A stretch of 64,000 nt of DNA from Robertmurraya sp. FSL R5-0851 (GCF_038002965.1 NZ_JBBOOE010000001.1:3205001-3269000); one strand, 5' to 3'; numbered from the stretch's first letter, positions 28,669-38,476 are shown. The notes: a model not told the origin generated them from the letters alone. Numbers and translations: made by a program.

Positions 28669-29013
28669 ATGAAACGTCTCTTCGTTTCTCTACTTGTTAC
28701 TCTAATTTTGTATATCATATATGTTGATTTAAGCATTGGTACTATACCACACAATGAAACAATAGAATCCGTCGAAGTAAATTCTGAAGTGAATTCAAAC
28801 GAAGAGACTGCTATTCCATCATTTAGTAAAACCGTGGAGCAGGGAGATACGGTTCTGTCGATCATAGAATCACAACTAGAAGGAGCCCTACCCGTTCCTA
28901 TTGAAAAAATAGTAAATGATTTTATCGTATTAAATAAAGGCAAAAAACCAGAGGAAATTCAAGCCGGAAAGTTATACCTATTTCCTGATTACAGTAAGTC
29001 CGATAGCAACTAA
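28669..29013 (+). CDS. yqfZ: membrane-anchored LysM-like protein (YqfZ type)
   Basis: A 114-residue protein with an N-terminal membrane anchor (about 4-22), an acidic linker and a LysM-like C-terminal domain starting VEQGDTVLSII, with QAGKLYLFPDY at the end. It probably faces the wall. AAGGAG precedes the ATG. Its position just before ispG matches yqfZ of B. subtilis. Function unknown. Confidence 0.78.
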   Translation: MKRLFVSLLVTLILYIIYVDLSIGTIPHNETIESVEVNSEVNSNEETAIPSFSKTVEQGDTVLSIIESQLEGALPVPIEKIVNDFIVLNKGKKPEEIQAGKLYLFPDYSKSDSN

Positions 29014-29047
29014 CATTAATGGTGACTTTTTCCCAGCGTCAAGATTC

Positions 29048-29076
29048 TTGTCACGTTTAACGTTCATTGTTACAAT
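29048..29076 (+). promoter_or_regulatory. SigA-type promoter of ispG
   Basis: TTGTCA (29048-29053), 17-base spacer and TACAAT (29071-29076), about 60 bases before the ispG start. Confidence 0.65.
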
Positions 29077-29136
29077 GTTCATTAGGAAAGTACTAAGATT
29101 ACTTTAGATCTTTTTTTTAAAAGGAGAGAATCACTG

Positions 29137-30243
29137 TTGAGTGAAATTATACATCGTACAAAAACTCGTCCCATAAAAGTCGGACCTTTAACCATTGGTG
29201 GAAATAATGAAGTTGTTATTCAAAGCATGACTACCACAAAAACACATGATGTAGAGGCGACGGTTGCTGAAATAAAAAGGCTAGAAGAAGCCGGTTGTCA
29301 AATCGTCCGTGTTGCTTGTCCTGATGAAAGAGCAGCTAACGCGATTTCTGAAATTAAAAAAAGAATTAATATTCCTCTAGTGGTAGACATCCACTTTGAT
29401 TACAAACTAGCTCTAAAAGCGATTGAGGGAGGTGCGGATAAAATCCGTATTAATCCTGGTAATATCGGTCGCCGTGAAAAAGTGGAGGCAGTTGTTAAAG
29501 CAGCTAAGGAGAAGGGCATTCCAATCCGAATTGGAGTCAATGCTGGTTCGTTAGAGAAAAGAATATTAGAAAAATATGGGTACCCAACAGCTGATGGGAT
29601 GGTAGAAAGCGCCTTGCACCATATCAAAATTTTAGAAGATCTCGACTTTCACGATATCATCGTTAGTATGAAGGCATCAGATGTTAACCTAGCTATTGAA
29701 GCTTATGATAAAGCAGCAAGAGCATTCGATTATCCTCTACACCTTGGGATTACTGAATCAGGCACCTTGTTTGCAGGGACTGTAAAAAGCGCAGCTGGTT
29801 TAGGAGCAATCTTAAGCAAGGGTATTGGGAACACCGTTCGAATTTCACTTAGTGCTGACCCTGTAGAAGAAGTAAAAGTTGCCCGTGAATTACTAAAATC
29901 ATTTGGATTATCTTCAAATGCCGCAACACTTATTTCTTGTCCGACCTGTGGAAGAATCGAAATTGATTTAATTTCCATTGCAAATGAGGTTGAAGAGTAC
30001 ATTCAGCAAATTAAAGTACCGATTAAAGTAGCCGTCTTGGGCTGTGCGGTAAATGGTCCTGGTGAAGCAAGAGAAGCCGATATTGGAATAGCTGGCGCTA
30101 GAGGCGAAGGTCTTTTATTCCGTAAAGGGGAAATTGTCCGGAAAGTTCCTGAAGCCACCATGGTTGAAGAGCTTAAAAAGGAAATCGATCAAATTGCTGC
30201 AGAATTTCAAGCCAAACGTGATCAGGAAGCACTGCAATCTTAA
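29137..30243 (+). CDS. ispG: 4-hydroxy-3-methylbut-2-en-1-yl diphosphate synthase IspG
   Basis: Iron-sulfur enzyme of the methylerythritol phosphate route that converts MEcPP to HMBPP, using flavodoxin or ferredoxin electrons. A TIM-barrel N-terminal part is followed by the C-terminal cluster domain, with its cysteine ligands in ISCPTCGR and [12 protein letters not shown]. 368 residues, a normal bacterial length. The start is a TTG with AAGGAGAG eight bases upstream. Confidence 0.97.
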   Translation: MSEIIHRTKTRPIKVGPLTIGGNNEVVIQSMTTTKTHDVEATVAEIKRLEEAGCQIVRVACPDERAANAISEIKKRINIPLVVDIHFDYKLALKAIEGGADKIRINPGNIGRREKVEAVVKAAKEKGIPIRIGVNAGSLEKRILEKYGYPTADGMVESALHHIKILEDLDFHDIIVSMKASDVNLAIEAYDKAARAFDYPLHLGITESGTLFAGTVKSAAGLGAILSKGIGNTVRISLSADPVEEVKVARELLKSFGLSSNAATLISCPTCGRIEIDLISIANEVEEYIQQIKVPIKVAVLGCAVNGPGEAREADIGIAGARGEGLLFRKGEIVRKVPEATMVEELKKEIDQIAAEFQAKRDQEALQS

Positions 30244-30251
30244 AATCAAGG

Positions 30252-30290
30252 GAAGAGGCTCTGGCGTAATCGCCGGAGCCTCTTCTATTA
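30252..30290. terminator. terminator hairpin after ispG, shared with yqfX
   Basis: GAAGAGGCTC and GAGCCTCTTC arms, extended by GGCG/CGCC, in the 57-base gap between convergent genes. T runs are short on both sides. Confidence 0.7.
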
Positions 30291-30300
30291 TCTGTAGCGG

Positions 30301-30678
30301 TTAAAAAAATGGTAGTATAAACATACCGACAATGATTGAAATCGCTCCAATCCCGATAGCCCAGCTACCAAGGCCAGTTGCTCCACGTCTTCGGGCGATA
30401 AACCCTAATACAATCCCAACTGCTCCAAACAAGATTGGAGCAACAAACAATGAAAGGATAGAAACGATTAAAGCAGCGAACCCTATTCCTGTACCGCTTT
30501 TCATCGTCTCACCAACACGATTGTTTGTTCTTTCTCGATTAAAAGTAGTTGGCGCAGCAATTTCAGCTGAGGTTTCTTCTAAATAATCTGCAGGTTGGTA
30601 TTTATTTGTTTCACCAACATTTTCGCTCGTACGAAGGTAATCGAATGATCCTTCGTTGTTGCGTTCTTGATCTGCCAT
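30301..30678 (-). CDS. yqfX: DUF4190-type membrane protein YqfX
   Basis: A 125-residue protein with a polar N-terminal tail of about 60 residues and two hydrophobic helices. The LGFIARRRGATGLGSWAIGIG turn between the helices is typical of DUF4190. Function unknown. Position between ispG and yqfW matches B. subtilis yqfX. Confidence 0.82.
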   Translation of the reverse strand: MADQERNNEGSFDYLRTSENVGETNKYQPADYLEETSAEIAAPTTFNRERTNNRVGETMKSGTGIGFAALIVSILSLFVAPILFGAVGIVLGFIARRRGATGLGSWAIGIGAISIIVGMFILPFF

Positions 30679-30798
30679 ATTGATCCCTCGCTTTCCTTTG
30701 ATAGGAGCAGTATTATTATTTGCATTACCGTAACAATTATGTTGTTAATCATTTCTAGTTTATATTTGAGTGAAAATAAAGAAATGGGGAAGTATTAC

Positions 30799-31368
30799 AT
30801 GAAGAAAAGAAAATTAGGATTTGATATTGATGGCACCATAACCTGTCCAGCAGCTATCGTTCCTTTTATTAATGAAGCCTTTCAACTACAACTAACACTC
30901 GAAGATCTAACTGACTATGATTTATTAAAAGTAGTGGATGTTCCAGAAAAAGAATTTACCGATTGGTATGAACAAAAAGAGGGGGACATTTTCGCTTTGT
31001 CCCCGTTATCTAAGGGTGCAAAGGAAGTATTGTTAAAATGGGGAAAACATAACGACTTAATTTTTATCAGCGCACGTGGAGAAAATGTGTTAGAGGTGAC
31101 AAAAGAATGGTTTATTAACCATGGGATTGGATATGATCATTTAGAACTGATCGGATCCCATGAAAAAGTAGAAACAGCAAAAAAGTACGGGGTGGAAATA
31201 TTTTTTGAAGATAAGTATGAAAATGCCATTGAAATTGCACAAGAATGCAAAATTCCTGTACTTTTATTTGATACACCCTATAATCAAGGCTCCCTACCCA
31301 AAGGGGTAAAAAGAGTTTTTAGTTGGGAGGAAGCCAATCATTGGGTTGAGAAATGGTTCAATGGTTAA
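30799..31368 (+). CDS. yqfW: HAD-family nucleotidase-like protein YqfW
   Basis: A 189-residue HAD-superfamily protein, probably a 5'(3')-deoxyribonucleotidase-like phosphatase. The catalytic motif I is GFDIDGTI at residues 7-14, motif II is ISARG, and an acidic motif FFEDKYENA follows. The ATG at 30799 has GGGGA nine bases upstream; the longer frame would begin within yqfX and add a spurious hydrophobic N-terminus. The substrate is not known. Confidence 0.84.
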   Translation: MKKRKLGFDIDGTITCPAAIVPFINEAFQLQLTLEDLTDYDLLKVVDVPEKEFTDWYEQKEGDIFALSPLSKGAKEVLLKWGKHNDLIFISARGENVLEVTKEWFINHGIGYDHLELIGSHEKVETAKKYGVEIFFEDKYENAIEIAQECKIPVLLFDTPYNQGSLPKGVKRVFSWEEANHWVEKWFNG

Positions 31369-31372
31369 GTTT

Positions 31373-31789
31373 TCAATGAACCGTACATTCTGGGCATCGA
31401 CCATAAATTTCAAATTTATGACCAGAGATATCATAGTCCTTTAGGCTTTCCTGTAAATTATTCATGGGGCAAGTATCAATTTCCTTTGTTTTTCCACAAT
31501 CCAAACAAATAAAATGATGGTGATGGTGTTTACTTTCACAAGAATAACGAAAGTGTTTTTCACCTGATAATTCAGTCATTTCAAAAATACCCAGGTCTAC
31601 GAATAAAGAAAGATTGCGATAAATTGTATCAAAGCTTAACCCTGGATAATGATCCTTCATCCGGTCAAGCACGTCCTTAGCTGTTAAGTATTTATTGCTA
31701 TTTGCAAAAAGACCAAGCATTTCTTCTCTTTTCCCTGTATGCTTATAGCCTTTATTTTTTAATAACTCAAGAGCTTCCGTGACATTCAT
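31373..31789 (-). CDS. zur: Zur, zinc-responsive Fur-family repressor
   Basis: DNA-binding metalloregulator that represses zinc uptake when zinc is sufficient. The N-terminal winged helix (about 1-80) precedes the metal domain with [14 protein letters not shown] (regulatory histidines and first CxxC) and the second CxxC, GRCPEC, near the C-terminus. 138 residues. It overlaps znuB by four bases in an ATGA junction and is last in a znuC-znuB-zur operon behind a Zur box, so it is autoregulated. Zur over Fur or PerR is inferred from these neighbours and from the B. subtilis yqfV position. Confidence 0.92.
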   Translation of the reverse strand: MNVTEALELLKNKGYKHTGKREEMLGLFANSNKYLTAKDVLDRMKDHYPGLSFDTIYRNLSLFVDLGIFEMTELSGEKHFRYSCESKHHHHHFICLDCGKTKEIDTCPMNNLQESLKDYDISGHKFEIYGRCPECTVH

Positions 31790-32637
31790 ACTCTCACCTC
31801 ATGTTTCCATTGGAACATTTTCTTTAATAATATAACAAGAATGAGTATCAATACAGCAATAACTACAATGGTTCCCCCTGGGGCCAAATTGAGATAGTAG
31901 GAAATTGTCAGCCCGCCAAGAACAGAAACTTCTCCGAAAATGGTAGAAAGAAGGATTGTTTGTTTAAATCCTTTTGCAATCCGGATACTTGCAGCAACAG
32001 GGAGTGTCATGAGAGAAGATACCAATAAAATTCCAACAATTCTCATTGAAGCGGCAATCACTAGTGCAACTAAAACAATGAAAAAGAAATGTAGGGATTT
32101 CACAGCTATACCTGAGGCTTTTGCGTGTTCTTCGTCAAATGATAAAAGAAATAATTCCTTATATAAAAGCGTAATAAATGCCACAACAATCACACTGATA
32201 ATGATAATAATAATTAAATCTGTTCGACTTACAGCACTAACGCTACCGAATAAATAACTATATAAATCAGTATTAAATCCATCTGCTAATGAAATAAAAA
32301 TAACGCCTAAGCCAATACCGCTAGATAAAATAATAGGAATAGCCAGCTCCTGATAATGTTTATATACAGATCTAAGCTTTTCAATAAACAAAGAACCTAC
32401 TACAGAAAATGTCATTCCTAAATAGATGGGATTTAAGCCCGTAGTGAGCAAAAGCCTTTTTTCAAGAAGCAAGCTTGCCGCAATTCCGGCTAAAGTCACA
32501 TGACTTAAAGCATCCGCTATTAAAGAGAGCCTTCTTACAACAATATAGACTCCGAGTAAAGGTGCTATAATACCAATGATCGCACCTGTGAGAAATGCAT
32601 TTTGTAAAAATTCGTATTTAAATATTGCTTCAATCAC
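31786..32637 (-). CDS. znuB: zinc ABC transporter permease
   Basis: Membrane permease of the metal ABC-3 family, with about eight to nine helices and the conserved [20 protein letters not shown] region near residue 35. It should import zinc with the ATPase encoded just upstream, which it overlaps by four bases. No solute-binding protein gene (znuA) accompanies it here. Confidence 0.92.
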   Translation of the reverse strand: MIEAIFKYEFLQNAFLTGAIIGIIAPLLGVYIVVRRLSLIADALSHVTLAGIAASLLLEKRLLLTTGLNPIYLGMTFSVVGSLFIEKLRSVYKHYQELAIPIILSSGIGLGVIFISLADGFNTDLYSYLFGSVSAVSRTDLIIIIIISVIVVAFITLLYKELFLLSFDEEHAKASGIAVKSLHFFFIVLVALVIAASMRIVGILLVSSLMTLPVAASIRIAKGFKQTILLSTIFGEVSVLGGLTISYYLNLAPGGTIVVIAVLILILVILLKKMFQWKHEVRV

Positions 32638-33422
32638 CGGTTTTCCCCTCCGTGATGATGAACATGATGATGGTGATGGTCATGTTGATGCATAAGAACT
32701 TGAACATCATGGCCATACAGGTCAGACATATTTTGCTTCTCAAACTCCTCCGTGTCTCCATGAAAGTGCATATGCTTATTCAAACAAGCAACATGGGTCA
32801 CTTTATCTGTAATCGTACCGATATCATGAGTGACTAAAATTAAGGTTATTCCTCGATCCTGATTAAGCTCTGTAAGCATCTCATAGAACGATTGGACATT
32901 CTTTGCATCAACACCAACTGTTGGCTCATCTAAGATAAGTAAGTCTGGATCACTTACTAATGCTCGAGCGATAAAAACTCTTTGTTGTTGTCCACCTGAT
33001 AACTCACCGATATTGCTTCCTATTTTTTCAGTTAATCCCACAGAATCAATCGCTGCTCGTATCTTCTCCTTATCCGCATCCTTATGCCTTTTAAACAATC
33101 CCACTTTTTTTGTTAAACCACTTGATACAACTTCGTAAACTGTTGCAGGGAATCCCGAGTTAAAAGAATTTGCTTTCTGAGAAACAAAGCCGATTCGATG
33201 CCAATCTTTAAACTGCTCTATTGCTGTTCCAAATAACTCGACTTCTCCCTTTTGAAGCTTTAATAAGCCTAAAATAATTTTAAGTAAAGTAGACTTTCCT
33301 GATCCGTTAGGCCCAACAAGTCCTAAAAATGCTCCACGCGGTACCGAAAAATGAATATCTTCAAGGACATTTTCCTTTTCGTACTTATATGTCAATTTAT
33401 TTACCTTTATTATATCTTCCAT
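32634..33422 (-). CDS. znuC: zinc ABC transporter ATPase with His-rich tail
   Basis: ATPase of the zinc importer. Walker A GPNGSGKST, Q-loop VSQKANSF, signature [15 protein letters not shown], Walker B LLILDEPTVGVD and the switch His (VTHD) are present. The last 20 residues are nearly all His with Gly and Asp, a likely zinc-binding tail. The ATG at 33422 follows AGGTGG by five bases. First gene of the Zur operon. Confidence 0.93.
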   Translation of the reverse strand: MEDIIKVNKLTYKYEKENVLEDIHFSVPRGAFLGLVGPNGSGKSTLLKIILGLLKLQKGEVELFGTAIEQFKDWHRIGFVSQKANSFNSGFPATVYEVVSSGLTKKVGLFKRHKDADKEKIRAAIDSVGLTEKIGSNIGELSGGQQQRVFIARALVSDPDLLILDEPTVGVDAKNVQSFYEMLTELNQDRGITLILVTHDIGTITDKVTHVACLNKHMHFHGDTEEFEKQNMSDLYGHDVQVLMHQHDHHHHHVHHHGGENR

Positions 33423-33437
33423 TTTAACCACCTATTA

Positions 33438-33458
33438 TTATCAGAATGATTCCGATTT
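33438..33458 (-). promoter_or_regulatory. Zur box before znuC-znuB-zur
   Basis: On the minus strand AAATCGGAATCATTCTGATAA matches the Bacillus Zur palindrome AAATCGTAAT-N-ATTACGATTT at most positions. It sits just downstream of the -10 box, where Zur would block transcription. Confidence 0.75.
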
Positions 33459-33467
33459 ACACAAAGA

Positions 33468-33496
33468 AGTATACATGAGAAATGAAATGATGTAAA
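33468..33496 (-). promoter_or_regulatory. SigA-type promoter of the zinc operon
   Basis: On the minus strand TTTACA (33496-33491), 17-base spacer and TATACT (33473-33468). Confidence 0.68.
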
Positions 33497-33571
33497 GAAT
33501 GTACTTCTCCCCCTTTGTTTACACCTTTTATTTAATAACCACATAGATTAACATCAGGGAGTGGTGAATTC

Positions 33572-33826
33572 GTGAGTATATTTCAATCCATTGTTAATCA
33601 AAAAATAAACACAATCACGACAGAAGAGTTACTAAAATACGCCAAGCAATTTGGGGTTGCCATTAGCGTGAATGAGGCAAAACAAATTTCATCTTATCTT
33701 AGGGGACGACAGGTAGATATTTTTAATAAGTCTGAAAGAGCAAAACTGTTAAAAGAAATTGAAAGATTAACGAGCCCAGCGACTGCAAAAGCCGTAAGTC
33801 AGTTGGTTACACAATTCACAAAATAA
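33572..33826 (+). CDS. yqfT: YqfT family protein (DUF2624)
   Basis: An 84-residue soluble, helical, basic protein of unknown function. The pattern of an N-terminal IFQSIVNQKIN, a central EAKQISSYLRGR and a C-terminal TAKAVSQLVTQFTK fits DUF2624 of Bacillus. The GTG start has GGAGTGG seven bases upstream. Located between zur/znu and nfo, as yqfT is in B. subtilis. Confidence 0.82.
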   Translation: MSIFQSIVNQKINTITTEELLKYAKQFGVAISVNEAKQISSYLRGRQVDIFNKSERAKLLKEIERLTSPATAKAVSQLVTQFTK

Positions 33827-33831
33827 TGAAA

Positions 33832-33862
33832 CAGAGGCCCATTTATTAATGGGCCTTCTCAT
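33832..33862. terminator. terminator between yqfT and nfo
   Basis: AGGCCCATT and AATGGGCCT arms in a convergent gap. Confidence 0.78.
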
Positions 33863-33864
33863 TT

Positions 33865-34761
33865 CTATGCCATAATATGTTCGAGTAAGTTTCCGTTAAA
33901 CGTCTTTGAAGTTAACATTTCAATTTCTTGTTTGTACGGTGCTTTTTTATTATTCTTATCTTCCCCAACAAACGGTGTTTCAAGGATTTTTGGGATACTC
34001 ATTAGCTGTGGATGATGCACGATATAGGATAGTGAATCAAAACCAATCTTTCCATATCCAATATTTTCATGTCTATCTTTTCTTGACCCACGATCATTTT
34101 TGCTATCGTTAATATGAAGGACCTTTAACCGATCAATTCCAATGATTTTATCAAACTCATTAAGAACTCCATCAAAATCCTCAACAATGTTATACCCCGA
34201 ATCGTGAATGTGACATGTGTCAAAACAAATAGAAAGCTTTTCATTATGTTTGACACCGTCGATAATCATCGCCAATTCTTCGAAGTTTTTTCCACATTCA
34301 GACCCTTTGCCAGCCATAGTTTCTAAAGCAATCTGAAGCTGCTCATTTCCTGTAAGAACCTCATTAAGCCCCTCGATGATCTTTTTGATTCCCGCCTCTT
34401 CCCCTGCACCTACATGGGCTCCTGGATGCAGAACAATTTGCCTTGCACCGATTGCCTCTGTCCGTTCAATTTCTGATTTTAAAAATCGTACTCCTAGATC
34501 AAAGGTATCTGGGTTCGTTGTATTTCCAATATTAATAATATATGGAGCATGAACAACAATATCTTCTAAGTTGATCCCATTTAACTCCATATGTTTTTGA
34601 CCAGCTTCAATATTTAAATCCTCAATTTTTTTTCTTCTAGTATTTTGAGGAGCCCCTGTGTAGATCATGAAAGTATTCGCACCATATGAGACCGCTTCTT
34701 CACTAGATGCTAACAACATACCTTTCCCACTCATTGAAACATGTGAACCTAATTTTAGCAT
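33865..34761 (-). CDS. nfo: endonuclease IV (AP endonuclease)
   Basis: Zinc-dependent DNA repair enzyme that cuts at abasic sites and acts in spores. Trinuclear zinc signatures are visible: the His in VLHPGAHVG, the Glu in [40 protein letters not shown], and ILETPF near the end. 298 residues from the ATG at 34761, nine bases after GGGAG; a GTG at 34767 is an alternative. It is yqfS by position. Confidence 0.96.
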   Translation of the reverse strand: MLKLGSHVSMSGKGMLLASSEEAVSYGANTFMIYTGAPQNTRRKKIEDLNIEAGQKHMELNGINLEDIVVHAPYIINIGNTTNPDTFDLGVRFLKSEIERTEAIGARQIVLHPGAHVGAGEEAGIKKIIEGLNEVLTGNEQLQIALETMAGKGSECGKNFEELAMIIDGVKHNEKLSICFDTCHIHDSGYNIVEDFDGVLNEFDKIIGIDRLKVLHINDSKNDRGSRKDRHENIGYGKIGFDSLSYIVHHPQLMSIPKILETPFVGEDKNNKKAPYKQEIEMLTSKTFNGNLLEHIMA

Positions 34762-34780
34762 TTTCACACTCTCCCACCTG

Positions 34781-36091
34781 TTATTTCTTTTTCAATCGGT
34801 TCTGTCTTTTCTTAATTTTATCCATTTCAAACTGCATCTTCTTCTTATAGCCTGGCTTCACCTTTGCTGGTTTTTTAACAAAGGACTTCGCCAGCTTATC
34901 TACCTCATCAGACTGCTTTGTTCTCTTTTTACGTCTGTTACGATCTTCAAGCTCCGAGAGTTCACCTTTTTTAATATCGATATGCTTAAATTCAATCCCC
35001 AGTTTTTCCAGCCTATTTAATGCATCCTCATCAGACGGTTCATAAATAGTGAGTGCTATTCCTGAATTCCCTGCTCTTGCTGTTCTACCGACGCGGTGTA
35101 CATAAAAATCTAAGTCCGTTGGAAGTTCATAGTTAATCACATGACTAATCCCAGGAATGTCAATACCTCTTGCAGCTAAATCAGTAGCCACAATATATTG
35201 AAATTCTAAATCCGTAATTTGCTTCATCATCCGCTTCCGTTCACGCGGACTTAAATCTCCATGAATTCTTCCAACCTTTAATCCTCTATGAGTAAGTGCT
35301 GTGGCAACTTCCTCGGCTTTTTTCTTTGTATTCGTAAAGACAATTGCTAAATAAGGGTTATACAGCTTTAACGCCTCATACACAAGTGTTGACTTTTCAC
35401 GATGTCTTGACGGAAGGAGAATATGTTCAATCTTTGCTGCTGTTAACTGCTTTGGCTCAATATGAATATACTTAGGGTTTTCCATATACTTCTTTAGAAA
35501 AGGTTTTAGCTTTTCAGGAATGGTGGCTGAAAAAACAAGCATTTGAAGCTTTTCTGGCATTCTAGCACCAATTTGGTCAACATCTTCTAAAAAGCCCATA
35601 TCGAGCATTAAATCGGCTTCATCGACTATAAACATACTTGCTGTATGTACAAACAGGGCTTGTTCCTTTACTAAATCATTGATTCGTCCAGGAGTCCCAA
35701 CTACGATATGTGGTTGAGTTTTTAATTTTTCAATGGCACGAACTTTATCTGTGCCCCCGATAAACAGACGACTAGTGATTTCTTCACCCTCATTCGCATG
35801 CTCAGTTACCTTTAATACTTCTTGGTGTATTTGTGTGGCCAGCTCTCTTGTTGGGGCCGTGATTACAGCTTGTACCTCTTGCTTATTAGGATTTATTTTA
35901 TGAAGTACTGGTAATACATAAGAATGTGTTTTCCCAGTCCCTGTTTGAGATTGCCCAATTGCACTGTCACCTTTTAATACCGTTGGAATCAATCTTTCCT
36001 GAATTTCAGTTGGTTCATAAAATCCAATGGCTTCGATCGCCTTGTTTATAAATGGTTTAAGTTGATACGTTGAAAATTTTGTTTTCGTCAT
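34781..36091 (-). CDS. cshB: DEAD-box RNA helicase CshB
   Basis: ATP-dependent RNA helicase linked in B. subtilis to cold adaptation and RNA turnover. Q motif before residue 30, motif [10 protein letters not shown], motif [12 protein letters not shown], and [10 protein letters not shown] are all present, followed by a Lys/Arg-rich C-terminal tail. The ATG at 36091 has GAAGGAG eight bases upstream, giving 436 residues, close to CshB. Confidence 0.94.
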   Translation of the reverse strand: MTKTKFSTYQLKPFINKAIEAIGFYEPTEIQERLIPTVLKGDSAIGQSQTGTGKTHSYVLPVLHKINPNKQEVQAVITAPTRELATQIHQEVLKVTEHANEGEEITSRLFIGGTDKVRAIEKLKTQPHIVVGTPGRINDLVKEQALFVHTASMFIVDEADLMLDMGFLEDVDQIGARMPEKLQMLVFSATIPEKLKPFLKKYMENPKYIHIEPKQLTAAKIEHILLPSRHREKSTLVYEALKLYNPYLAIVFTNTKKKAEEVATALTHRGLKVGRIHGDLSPRERKRMMKQITDLEFQYIVATDLAARGIDIPGISHVINYELPTDLDFYVHRVGRTARAGNSGIALTIYEPSDEDALNRLEKLGIEFKHIDIKKGELSELEDRNRRKKRTKQSDEVDKLAKSFVKKPAKVKPGYKKKMQFEMDKIKKRQNRLKKK

Positions 36092-36250
36092 TATTAAAGC
36101 TCCTTCAGTTTTGGTAAGGATGTCCATACCCATCATGTAATTATAATAAAGTTCTTCCTAAAGTGCCACCTACAGTTCACTTCCCATATGATTATGTTTT
36201 ACGAATTACAGTATTTTCAAACCAGTTCATAACTTATCTTCATTCACCTA

Positions 36251-36279
36251 GACCAAATATCCATCTGTTGCATAGGGTA
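36251..36279 (+). promoter_or_regulatory. possible SigK promoter of yqfQ
   Basis: GACC, a 16-base spacer and CATAGGGTA resemble the mother-cell SigK pattern (AC at -35, CATANNNTA at -10), about 35 bases before the start codon. Confidence 0.45.
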
Positions 36280-36312
36280 TAAGAGGGAAAATTATGAAAG
36301 GAGGGTGTTCGT

Positions 36313-36954
36313 ATGCCACCAAGACAACCGTTTCCTATGCGCGGAGGAATGCCTCAACCTATGCTTGGATTTGGACGAAATCAAATGAGACCAATGATGC
36401 CCCCAGCAAGAATGGGCAATATGGGAATGAACAGAGTCCCTATGGGGGGAAATGCTCCAAGAGGAATGAGGGGGGGTGCAAGAAATAGCGGCGGAGGTTT
36501 ACTTGCTAAATTACTTGGTAAAGGAAAATCTCAAGGCTCCCAAGCCGGTATGCAAATGTTTGGCAATGCTTCTCGCTCTGCTGCACCAGCTGCCGGTGGA
36601 GGGCTATTAAAATCACTAACAGACCCCACAGCAATTACAGGGTTTTTGAATAATACACAACGGGTATTAAACACTGCACAGCAAATCGGACCGATGGTAC
36701 AGCAATATGGTCCCATTGTTAAAAACTTACCAGCCATGTGGAAACTGTACCGTGGTTTAAATGCTGCAAGTACGGATGAGGAAACTAATAAGGATGATGG
36801 AGGCGTAGAGTCCACCGTCACTGAGCCAAAACCGGAAACAAAACGAAAACGTACGAACCCAGTGAGTACTGAAAACGATACACATTCGGTCGAGATTGAA
36901 GAGATCGTACCAAAAAGATTACAAGGAAAATCAGTACCTAAAATATATGTCTAA
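36313..36954 (+). CDS. yqfQ: YqfQ/VrrA family protein, low-complexity N-terminus
   Basis: A 213-residue protein similar in composition and position to YqfQ, a VrrA-like (putative spore coat) protein. Residues 1-60 are a Met/Gly/Arg/Pro-rich low-complexity region. A middle hydrophobic and helical segment (LLKSLTDPTAITGFLNNTQ to NLPAMWKLYRGL, about 97-150) and a charged, disordered C-terminus follow. AGGAGGG lies seven bases before the ATG. The precise function is unknown. Confidence 0.78.
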   Translation: MPPRQPFPMRGGMPQPMLGFGRNQMRPMMPPARMGNMGMNRVPMGGNAPRGMRGGARNSGGGLLAKLLGKGKSQGSQAGMQMFGNASRSAAPAAGGGLLKSLTDPTAITGFLNNTQRVLNTAQQIGPMVQQYGPIVKNLPAMWKLYRGLNAASTDEETNKDDGGVESTVTEPKPETKRKRTNPVSTENDTHSVEIEEIVPKRLQGKSVPKIYV

Positions 36955-36986
36955 AGGAATATGCGCGTAGCATATTCCTTTTTCTC
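36952..36986 (+). terminator. terminator after yqfQ
   Basis: AAAGGAATATGC and GCATATTCCTTT arms with a TTTT tail. Confidence 0.88.
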
Positions 36987-36990
36987 TTCT

Positions 36991-37019
36991 TTGTATAATC
37001 ATCACACTTTATATATAAT
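36991..37019 (+). promoter_or_regulatory. SigA-type promoter of ispH
   Basis: TTGTAT, 17-base spacer and a perfect TATAAT, about 38 bases before the ispH start. Confidence 0.68.
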
Positions 37020-37056
37020 GATAGAATAAGCATGCTTAAAGGGGAGATCCAATTCA

Positions 37057-37995
37057 ATGAAAGTTATAAAAATATCGCCCCGTGGCTATTGCTACGGTGT
37101 TGTTGATGCGATGGTCATCGCAAGAAATGCAGCACTTGATAAATCACTGCCACGGCCCATATATATATTAGGAATGATTGTACACAACAAACACGTTACG
37201 GATGCTTTTGCTGAAGAAGGGATTATTACGCTAGACGGCCCTAATCGAAAACAAATATTAGAGCAAGTAGATAAAGGGACTGTTATATTTACTGCCCATG
37301 GTATTTCTCCAGAAGTGAGAGAGTTAGCGAAGAACAAAGGACTTGTTACAATCGATGCTACTTGTCCAGACGTAACAAGCACCCATCAGCTGATTGAAGC
37401 CAAAAAGGATGAAGGTTACCAAGTGATATATATTGGTAAAAAAGGGCATCCAGAACCTGAAGGAGCGATTGGAGTGGCTCCTGAGATCGTTCATCTTGTA
37501 GAAACAGAAGCAGATGTTGAATCATTAGACATTCATGCTGACAAGATACTTGTCACGAATCAAACAACAATGAGTCAGTGGGATGTTGGCCATATTATGG
37601 AGAAAATTGAAAATAAATATCCACATGCAGAATTTCATAAGGAAATCTGTATGGCTACCCAAGTACGACAAGAAGCCGTTGCCGAACAAGCAGGTGAAGC
37701 GGATGTCGTAATCGTTGTTGGTGATCCAAAAAGTAATAACTCCAATCGTTTGGCGCAAGTTTCCGAAGAAATTGCAGGTACGAAGGCTTATCGGATTAGT
37801 GATATATCAGAATTAAACATCGATTGGATTAAAGATGCACGCACCGTAGGGGTAACCTCTGGTGCATCGACCCCTACTCCTATCACAAAAGAAGTCATTG
37901 CCTTTATCGAACAATTTAATCCTATTGATGAAGCTACATGGACCTTAGAGAAAAAGGTACCACTTCACAAAATATTACCTAAAGTAAAAAATTAG
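37057..37995 (+). CDS. ispH: 4-hydroxy-3-methylbut-2-enyl diphosphate reductase IspH
   Basis: Final iron-sulfur enzyme of the methylerythritol phosphate pathway, reducing HMBPP to IPP and DMAPP. The three conserved cysteines are visible in PRGYCYGV (residue 12), DATCPDV and EICMATQ, with the catalytic Glu in the HGISPEVRE and [10 protein letters not shown] context. 312 residues. GGGGAG precedes the ATG by 10 bases. Confidence 0.97.
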   Translation: MKVIKISPRGYCYGVVDAMVIARNAALDKSLPRPIYILGMIVHNKHVTDAFAEEGIITLDGPNRKQILEQVDKGTVIFTAHGISPEVRELAKNKGLVTIDATCPDVTSTHQLIEAKKDEGYQVIYIGKKGHPEPEGAIGVAPEIVHLVETEADVESLDIHADKILVTNQTTMSQWDVGHIMEKIENKYPHAEFHKEICMATQVRQEAVAEQAGEADVVIVVGDPKSNNSNRLAQVSEEIAGTKAYRISDISELNIDWIKDARTVGVTSGASTPTPITKEVIAFIEQFNPIDEATWTLEKKVPLHKILPKVKN

Positions 37996-38090
37996 TTTCA
38001 TCTAAAAAGCCACGAAAAAATGTTAAAGAGTTCCGTTTTGAAGTGCTTTTCTTAAAATACGTACCGAAATGACAGCCTATAAAAAAGTAA

Positions 38091-38125
38091 AACTCGCCAT
38101 AGTAAAATTGGCGAGTTTATTTATT
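38091..38125 (+). terminator. terminator-like hairpin downstream of ispH
   Basis: AAACTCGCCA and TGGCGAGTTT arms followed by TATTTATT. Confidence 0.7.
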
Positions 38126-38229
38126 ACCTGTGATACGGTTCACCGTAATGCATCAAAATGAGGTTTTCTTTGATTTTTGAGATAAACTCACACCTAAGAT
38201 GTTTTGTCCTTAATCGAGTAACTAGCAAA

Positions 38230-38425
38230 AGAGAATAAGCGGAGAATTCCGGTTAGATGCAAAATGGAGCCTCGTTTTTGGGGAAATAAGTGGAGTTTTT
38301 CCGCTTATGCAAAGTAAAATCGCCTATTTTTGAATTTTTCAAGCCAATAGGCGGAATCTCTCCGCCTATTTATGCCTTTTTTTAAAAGAATTACTAATTA
38401 ACCGGAATTTCTCCGTCTATTTATC
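38230..38425. repeat. cluster of four degenerate palindromes
   Basis: Four related short palindromes start near 38234, 38285, 38346 and 38398. The best copy is AATAGGCGGA-ATCTC-TCCGCCTATT; the others are imperfect versions with GGAG/CTCC-like centres. They recur at about 51-61 base steps. The pattern suggests a dispersed intergenic repeat, though only this cluster is visible in the window. Confidence 0.6.
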
Positions 38426-38476
38426 AGCTCGGGTGCTACCTGATCTCCCCAACCGATGTCGTGGCTTTTTTGTGGC

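Larger units (their letters stand above)
37996..38476. other. intergenic region with terminator and palindromic repeats, ispH / yqfO
   Basis: 480 bases between convergent genes, unusually long for this window. An 11-12 base arm AAAAAGCCACGA starts at 38005 and its complement TCGTGGCTTTTT is at 38459-38470, so the edges resemble a terminator stem opened by about 440 inserted bases. Inside are a complete terminator-like hairpin (about 38091-38119) and a cluster of palindromic repeats. No credible open frame was seen. Confidence 0.6.

Noticed and set aside
32625..32837. Plus-strand frame opposite znuC tail
   Set aside because: Met-rich shadow of the His-rich znuC tail, not a gene.
38000..38476. 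CRISPR-like interpretation of the spaced repeats
   Set aside because: Only four strongly degenerate copies, no spacers of uniform length and no cas genes.
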